Positions 58,905 through 64,000 of a DNA stretch of 64,000 nucleotides are shown one piece after another. The stretch is from the NCBI RefSeq assembly GCF_004912195.1, contig NZ_STGW01000005.1, positions 130,404 through 194,403 on the forward strand, read 5' to 3'. Under the pieces are notes generated by a model. That model ran no database searches. It was not told the DNA's origin and saw only the letters and a program-made list of their open reading frames with translations. The stretch's first letter is position 1; each line of letters starts with the position of its first letter. A program made the position numbers and the translations under genes. Source of the stretch: Nocardioides caeni (lineage in GTDB: Bacteria > Actinomycetota > Actinomycetes > Propionibacteriales > Nocardioidaceae).

Positions 58905-59632
58905 CAGAGCCCTCGCGTGACGCGGCCGGCGTCACCGCCCTGGAGGAGATCGAGGAGGAAGGGGTTCGTCGCGCGCTCGCGCCCGATCGAGGTCTGCTCG
59001 CCATGGCCAGGCAACACCACGATGTCGTCCGCCAGCGGCAGGACCTTGGTCTCCAGTGAGCGGAGCATCGTCGGGTGGTCGCCCCCGGGGAGGTCGGTGC
59101 GTCCGATCGAGCCGGCGAAGAGCAGGTCACCCGAGAACATCACCTCGGAGATGTCGGGACCGCCGGCATCCCCCGTCCACGGCGCCCGGAACGCCACCGA
59201 ACCCGCCGTGTGGCCGGGCGTGTGGTCGACGACGAGGCGCAGACCAGCCAGCTCGAGCTCCGCACCGTCGGACAGCTCCGCGACGTCGTCGGGCTCCGTG
59301 AACTCGTACTTCCCGCCGAGCAGCATCGAGGCCGTCTCGCGGGACATCCCCTGCATCGGGTCGGCGAGCAGGTGCCGGTCGCCCGGGTGGATCCACGCCG
59401 TGGCGTCGTAGGTGCCCGCGACCGGGGTCACGGACCACATGTGGTCGATGTGACCGTGCGTCAGGAGCACCGCGACCGGCTTCAGCCGGTGCTCCCGCAC
59501 CACGTCCGCGACGCCCGGTGCAGCGTCCTTGCCCGGGTCGATGACCACGCACTCCGAGCCGGGGCCGGTCGCCGCGACATAGCAATTGGTGCCCCACGGT
59601 CCGGCGGGAAAGGCGGCGATCAGCACCACCAC
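58904..59632 (-). CDS. Metallo-beta-lactamase fold hydrolase (glyoxalase II-like)
   Basis: 242 residues. The metal motif is THGHIDH at about 59-65, with the later ligands in HTPGHTAGS, FSGDLLF and LPGHGEQT. Homologous to Rv2581c, which stands between relA and hisS in mycobacteria. Likely a thioester hydrolase; substrate not known. Several in-frame GTG codons are at the start; the first is taken. Confidence 0.9.
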   Translation of the reverse strand: MVVLIAAFPAGPWGTNCYVAATGPGSECVVIDPGKDAAPGVADVVREHRLKPVAVLLTHGHIDHMWSVTPVAGTYDATAWIHPGDRHLLADPMQGMSRETASMLLGGKYEFTEPDDVAELSDGAELELAGLRLVVDHTPGHTAGSVAFRAPWTGDAGGPDISEVMFSGDLLFAGSIGRTDLPGGDHPTMLRSLETKVLPLADDIVVLPGHGEQTSIGRERATNPFLLDLLQGGDAGRVTRGL

Positions 59633-59679
59633 AGCCTATCGGGCGGGGCGTGCGGGCAACCCAGCCGGGCAGGGCCTAC

Positions 59680-59685
59680 TAGGAT
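59680..59685 (+). promoter_or_regulatory. -10 of the DUF349 gene, possibly leaderless
   Basis: TAGGAT ends eight bases before the GTG at 59694 and no ribosome site intervenes. Pattern only. Confidence 0.4.
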
Positions 59686-59693
59686 CGGCGATT

Positions 59694-60932
59694 GTGACTA
59701 CCTCCGACTGGGGCCGCGTCGGCGACGACGGCACCGTCTATGTGAAGACAGCCGACGGCGAGCGCGCTGTCGGGCAGATGCCCGACGCGACGCCCGAGGA
59801 AGCTCTGGCCTTCTACACGAAGCGCTATGACAACCTCGCACTCGAGGTGGACCTGCTCCACCGGCGGGTGCTGACGGGTGTGCTCTCGCCGGAAGAGGCC
59901 GCACAGTCGGTCCGACTGGTCCGTGACCAGCTGGCCGACGCGCACGCGGTCGGTGACCTGACCGTGCTCACCGGGAAGCTCGACGAGCTCGGCCCCGTCA
60001 TCGCCACGCAGCGCGACGCACGCAAGGCGGCCAAGGCCCAGCGCTCCGCCGAGGCCCGCGAGCAGAAGTCCCAGCTCGCCGCCGAGGCGGAGAAGATCGC
60101 CTCCGGCCGCGACTGGCGCAACGGCGCCAACCGGCTGCGCGAGCTGTTGGACCAGTGGAAGCAGCTCCCCCGCATCGACAAGGCGGCCGACGACGAGCTC
60201 TGGAAGCGGTTCTCCTCTGCTCGCTCGGCCTACACCAAGGCACGCAAGGCTCACTTCGCGGAGCAGGACGAGCGCCGCGAGGGCGCCCGGGGCGTGAAGG
60301 AGCGTCTGGTCAAGGAGGCCGAGGCGCTCGCCGACTCGACCGACTGGGGTCCGACGTCCGGCCGCTACCGCGACCTGATGCGGGACTGGAAGGCCGCCGG
60401 ACCGGCACCGAAGGCCGTCGACGACAAGCTCTGGCAGCGCTTCAGAGGTGCACAGGACCGCTTCTTCGGCGCCCGCGACGCCGCCAACGCCCCGCTCGAC
60501 TCCGAGTTCGCCGCCAACGCGGAGGTCAAGCAGCAGCTCCTGGTCGAGGCAGAGGCCCTCCTCGCTCCCCTGGCCGAGACGGGCGACATCGCCGCCGCCA
60601 AGGCCGCCTTCCGTGTCGTCGCCGACAAGTGGGACGAGGCCGGCAAGGTCCCGCGTGATCGGATCAAGGACCTCGAGGGCCGGATGCGGGCGGTCGAGCA
60701 GACCATCCGCAAGGCCGAGGACGACCAGTGGCGTCGCTCCGACCCGGAGAAGTCCGCCCGCGCCGACGACATGGTCTCCAAGCTCGAGGCCGCGATCGCC
60801 GAGTCCGAGGCAAAGCTCGAGGGTGCCCGCTCGCGCGGCGACGACAAGCGCGTCCGCGACCTGGAGTCCAGCATCGAGGGACAACGCTCGCTGCTCGAGA
60901 TGGCGAAGCGGGCGTCCGCCGACTTCAGCTAG
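59694..60932 (+). CDS. DUF349-domain protein
   Basis: 412 residues, nearly all helical. At least three DUF349 repeats can be seen, each with a W-K-x-x-P/G pattern: [21 protein letters not shown] (about 144-164), [20 protein letters not shown] (about 227-246) and [13 protein letters not shown] (about 305-317). Members in other bacteria bind nucleic acid or ribosomes, but the role is not settled. The start is the GTG at 59694. It is the only plus-strand gene in the last 45 kb and converges with relA, whose stop codon it shares in part (CTAG). Confidence 0.88.
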   Translation: MTTSDWGRVGDDGTVYVKTADGERAVGQMPDATPEEALAFYTKRYDNLALEVDLLHRRVLTGVLSPEEAAQSVRLVRDQLADAHAVGDLTVLTGKLDELGPVIATQRDARKAAKAQRSAEAREQKSQLAAEAEKIASGRDWRNGANRLRELLDQWKQLPRIDKAADDELWKRFSSARSAYTKARKAHFAEQDERREGARGVKERLVKEAEALADSTDWGPTSGRYRDLMRDWKAAGPAPKAVDDKLWQRFRGAQDRFFGARDAANAPLDSEFAANAEVKQQLLVEAEALLAPLAETGDIAAAKAAFRVVADKWDEAGKVPRDRIKDLEGRMRAVEQTIRKAEDDQWRRSDPEKSARADDMVSKLEAAIAESEAKLEGARSRGDDKRVRDLESSIEGQRSLLEMAKRASADFS

Positions 60933-63268
60933 CTGGTCACTCGGTAGGCGTCGAAGACGCCGGGCACCGACCGGACGACGCTGAGGACGGTGTCGAGGTG
61001 CTTGGCGTCGGCCATCTCGAAGCTGAAGCGCGACTTGGCGACGCGGTCGCGTGACGTCGTCAGGTTGGCCGACAGGATGTTCACGTGGGCGTCTGAGAGC
61101 ACCATCGTGATGTCGGAGAGCAGCCGCGCGCGGTCGAGCGCCTCGACCTGGATGTTGACGAGGAAGGTCGACTGTCCGGTGGGGGCCCACTCGACGTCGA
61201 CGAGCTTCTCGGGCTGCGAGAGCAGGTCCTTGGCGTTGGTGCAGTCCTGGCGGTGGACCGACACGCCGCCGCCCTTGGTCACGAAGCCGAGGATCGTGTC
61301 GGGCGGCACCGGCGTGCAGCACTTGGCGAGCTTGACCCACACGTCGGGCGCCCCGGTGACGATGACTCCTGCGTCTCCCCCGGCCAGGCTCCGCGGACGA
61401 CGGGACCGACCGGTGATCGTGACGGCCTCGGCCAGGTCCTCCTGGGCACCCTGGTCGCCGCCGTGCAGCTCGATCACCCGGCGTACGACGGCCTGCGCAC
61501 CGAGATTGCCCTCGCCGACGGCGGCATAGAGCGCCGAGACATCGGCGAGCCGCAGGGCGTCTGCGACGACGCTCAGGGAGTCGTGCGTGAGGAGGCGCTT
61601 GAGGGGCAGGCCCTCCTTGCGCATCAGCTTGGCGATCTCGTCCTTGCCGCGATCGATGGCCTCCTCGCGGCGCTCCTTCGTGAACCACTGCCGGATCTTG
61701 GAGCGAGCGCGCGGCGACTTCACGAAGTTGAGCCAGTCCCGCGAGGGACCCGCGCCTTCCGCCTTGGACGTGAAGATCTCGATCACGTCGCCGTTCTCCA
61801 GCGTCGACTCGAGCGGCACCAGCCGGCCGTTGACGCGAGCACCGATGGTCCGGTTGCCCACCTCGGTGTGGACGGCGTAGGCGAAGTCGACGGGCGTCGA
61901 GCCGGACGGCAGGGCGATCACGTCGCCCCGCGGCGTGAACACGTAGGTCTCGGTCTGGTTGATCTCGAACCGCAGCGACTCCAGGAACTCGCCCGGGTCC
62001 TCGACCTCGCTCTGCCAGTCGAGGAGCTGACGCACCCACGACATGTCGTCCCCGGACAGGCCACCGCCGGCGCGCTCCTTGCTGCCCGCGTCGCTCCCGG
62101 CGCGCCCGTCCTCCTTGTACTTCCAGTGGGCGGCCACGCCGTACTCGGCCCGGCGGTGCATGCCGAAGGTCCGGATCTGCATCTCGACCGGCTTGCCCTG
62201 GGGGCCGATCACCGTGGTGTGCAGCGACTGGTACATGTTGAACTTCGGCATCGCGACGTAGTCCTTGAACCGGCCGAGGACCGGGTTCCAGCGGGAGTGC
62301 AGCACGCCGAGCACGCCGTAGCAGTCGCGGTCCTCCTCGACGAGGATCCGGATGCCGACCAGGTCGTAGATGTCGGAGAACTCGCGGCCGCCGACGATCA
62401 TCTTCTGGTAGATCGAGTAGTAGTGCTTGGGTCGCCCGGTGACGGTGGCCTTGATCTTCGCCTCGCGGAGGTCCTTCTCGACCTGGGAGATCACGCCGGC
62501 GAGGAACGAGTCGCGTGACGGCGCACGCTCGGCGACGAGGCGGACGATCTCGTCGTAGATCTTCGGGTGGAGGGTCGAGAACGCAAGGTCCTCCAGCTCC
62601 CACTTGATCGTGTTCATGCCGAGGCGGTGGGCCAGCGGCGCGTAGATGTCGAGGGTCTCCTTGGCCGTGCGCTCCTGGCTCTTGGGTGGCACGAAGCGCA
62701 GCGTGCGCATGTTGTGGAGACGGTCGGCGAGCTTGATGACCAGCACCCGGATGTCGCGCGACATCGCCACGATCATCTTGCGGATGGTCTCGGCCTTGGC
62801 GTTGTCGCCGTAGACCACCTTGTCGAGCTTGGTGACGCCGTCGACGAGCTGCGCGACCTCGTCCCCGAAGTCGCGGCGGCACTCCTCGAGCGTGTAGGGC
62901 GTGTCCTCGACCGTGTCGTGCAGCAGCGCCGCCACCAACGTCGGCTCGGTCATGCCGATGCCGGCGAGGATGGTCGTCACCGCCAGCGGATGGGTGATGT
63001 AGGGGTCGCCACTCTTGCGCATCTGATCGCCGTGGAGCCGCTCCGCGGTGACGTAGGCGCGCTCGAGGAGCGCGACGTCGGCCTTGGGATGGTTGGCGCG
63101 CACCGCACGGAAGAGCGGATCGAGGACCGGGTTGGCGACCTGCGTCCGCGTGCCCATCCGGGCCAGACGGGCCCGCATGCTGCGGCCGCCAGCCGGCTCG
63201 GTCGCCGAGGGCCCCGGGGCGCTCGCGTCCGGCGCCATCGGGCGGGACTCGGTGCGCTCCTCGGTCAT
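60929..63268 (-). CDS. relA: Bifunctional (p)ppGpp synthase/hydrolase
   Basis: 779 residues. Makes and degrades the stringent-response alarmone. Domains in order: HD hydrolase with His93 and the HDTVED at 117-122, so hydrolysis should be intact; synthase with [13 protein letters not shown] and [20 protein letters not shown] ([20 protein letters not shown]); a helical and zinc region (KCCTPVPPD); ACT at about 705-779. Mycobacteria have the same single bifunctional Rel. ATG at 63268. Confidence 0.97.
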   Translation of the reverse strand: MTEERTESRPMAPDASAPGPSATEPAGGRSMRARLARMGTRTQVANPVLDPLFRAVRANHPKADVALLERAYVTAERLHGDQMRKSGDPYITHPLAVTTILAGIGMTEPTLVAALLHDTVEDTPYTLEECRRDFGDEVAQLVDGVTKLDKVVYGDNAKAETIRKMIVAMSRDIRVLVIKLADRLHNMRTLRFVPPKSQERTAKETLDIYAPLAHRLGMNTIKWELEDLAFSTLHPKIYDEIVRLVAERAPSRDSFLAGVISQVEKDLREAKIKATVTGRPKHYYSIYQKMIVGGREFSDIYDLVGIRILVEEDRDCYGVLGVLHSRWNPVLGRFKDYVAMPKFNMYQSLHTTVIGPQGKPVEMQIRTFGMHRRAEYGVAAHWKYKEDGRAGSDAGSKERAGGGLSGDDMSWVRQLLDWQSEVEDPGEFLESLRFEINQTETYVFTPRGDVIALPSGSTPVDFAYAVHTEVGNRTIGARVNGRLVPLESTLENGDVIEIFTSKAEGAGPSRDWLNFVKSPRARSKIRQWFTKERREEAIDRGKDEIAKLMRKEGLPLKRLLTHDSLSVVADALRLADVSALYAAVGEGNLGAQAVVRRVIELHGGDQGAQEDLAEAVTITGRSRRPRSLAGGDAGVIVTGAPDVWVKLAKCCTPVPPDTILGFVTKGGGVSVHRQDCTNAKDLLSQPEKLVDVEWAPTGQSTFLVNIQVEALDRARLLSDITMVLSDAHVNILSANLTTSRDRVAKSRFSFEMADAKHLDTVLSVVRSVPGVFDAYRVTS

Positions 63269-63298
63269 TGGCCCAGTCTAGTGGCGCGGTCGCGGGCG

Positions 63299-63856
63299 CT
63301 ACACCGTCAGGAGGGCAGTCAGCGGTACGTCGCCCAGCGCCGCACGACCATCGAGGAAGCCGAGCTCCATCAGCACCGCGAAGCCCGTGGTGGTCGCGCC
63401 GCACCTGGCGACCAGGTCCGCGGTGGCACGGGCGGTACCGCCGGTGGCGAGAACGTCGTCGACCAGCAGGACCCGGTCGCCGGGCGCCAGGGCGTCCTGG
63501 TGCAGCTCGAGCACCGCTTCGCCGTACTCCAGCTCGTAGGCGACGTCGTAGGTGGCGTGCGGGAGCTTGCCGGCCTTGCGGACAGGGACGAAGCCGACAC
63601 CCAAGGCCAGGGCGACCGGAGCCGCGAGGATGAATCCGCGTGCCTCCATGCCGATCACCTTGTCGACGACGACCTGACCGTCGCGGTCCCGCCCCGGGGA
63701 GGCGAGACCTGCGACCACGTCGGCGAAGCCCGTCGGGTCCGCGAGCAGCGGGGTGATGTCCTTGAACACCACACCGGGCTCGGGGAAGTCCGGGATGTCA
63801 CGGACCAGCCGCGACAGGGCGTCCGCCGCCCGATCGATCTGCGCCGGGTCGCCCAT
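63299..63856 (-). CDS. apt: Adenine phosphoribosyltransferase
   Basis: 185 residues. Salvages adenine to AMP. The PRPP loop is VLLVDDVLATGGTARAT; the N-terminal FPEPGVVFKDITPLL and the GMEARGF segment bind the base. ATG at 63856, seven bases after the secF stop. The secD-secF-apt-relA order is conserved in actinobacteria. Confidence 0.96.
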   Translation of the reverse strand: MGDPAQIDRAADALSRLVRDIPDFPEPGVVFKDITPLLADPTGFADVVAGLASPGRDRDGQVVVDKVIGMEARGFILAAPVALALGVGFVPVRKAGKLPHATYDVAYELEYGEAVLELHQDALAPGDRVLLVDDVLATGGTARATADLVARCGATTTGFAVLMELGFLDGRAALGDVPLTALLTV

Positions 63857-63863
63857 CCCTCGG

Positions 63864-64000
63864 CTACTTCTTGCCGCGCTTGGAGCGGGCCTGGCGCACG
63901 GGCTGGCTGCGACCGCTGCTGCCGCCGTCGGTGACCGGCCGGCTGGCCTGCGGCACCGTGCGGCCCTTGCCGAAGGGGTCCTTCGACGTGACCGTGCCCG
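63864..64000 (-). CDS. secF: SecF, C-terminal tail (partial)
   Basis: Only the last 45 codons are inside the window. The end is basic and disordered: DPFGKGRTVPQASRPVTD and then RSQPVRQARSKRGKK. This kind of tail, and the position just upstream of apt, fit the SecF part of the SecDF protein-export motor. No membrane helix is inside the window, so the call rests mainly on gene order. Confidence 0.7.
   Translation of the reverse strand, partial: GTVTSKDPFGKGRTVPQASRPVTDGGSSGRSQPVRQARSKRGKK

Overview
The window is a dense, high-GC actinobacterial chromosome segment, most like Nocardioides or another Nocardioidaceae. The signs are GTG/TTG starts, chains of 4-base stop/start overlaps, an actinobacterial integration host factor (mihF), a PriA without helicase motifs, a DUF222/HNH gene fragment, and gene orders shared with mycobacteria. 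About 64 protein genes are described. I see no tRNA, rRNA, CRISPR array, insertion sequence or phage gene. No stretch over 300 bases lacks a gene; the longest gap (8644-8922) holds a long inverted repeat.

Layout. 1-1535: a frameshifted HNH nuclease remnant, a small secreted repeat protein and an unknown 107-residue protein. 1558-7024: a steroid catabolism locus. hsaE-hsaG-hsaF run leftward and kstD plus a MaoC hydratase run rightward from one bidirectional promoter with a perfect KstR operator; the arrangement matches M. tuberculosis Rv3534c-Rv3538. 7093-13727: OsmC, MOSC and rpe, then an apparently inserted block (kynureninase, LigD-type polymerase, ECF sigma factor with a membrane partner, LLM flavoprotein). 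13755-22548: core genes on the minus strand (rsmB, fmt, def, priA, metK, coaBC, rpoZ, gmk, mihF). 22666-33455: the pyrimidine operon pyrR-pyrB-pyrC-carA-carB-pyrD, then an FMN hydroxyacid oxidase and pyrF, headed by a leader RNA with a PyrR-binding loop.

33653-37032: CsbD, a small unknown, a proline-rich ParA/EspI-like ATPase and a disulfide oxidoreductase. 37082-48535: nusB, efp, aroQ, aroB, aroK, aroC, an A24 prepilin-type peptidase, aroE, mltG, ruvX, alaS and two small membrane genes. Read in transcription order this is alaS to nusB, as in mycobacteria. 48547-64000: rarA, an oligopeptide ABC transporter (oppABCDF), aspS, hisS, an MBL hydrolase, a divergent DUF349 gene, relA, apt and the tail of secF.

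How it works together. HsaE, HsaG and HsaF degrade the 2-hydroxydienoate released from steroid ring cleavage to pyruvate and an acyl-CoA; KstD desaturates ring A. The pyr genes make UMP; the aro genes make chorismate. The rest is translation, replication restart, stringent response and secretion machinery.

I found no clear new multi-gene system. The signals most worth checking are the shared leaderless KstR promoter, REP-like repeats translated in frame inside kstD and pyrC, the PyrR leader with a covarying closing pair, a 23-base inverted repeat near 8.8 kb, and an extra helical domain on MltG.
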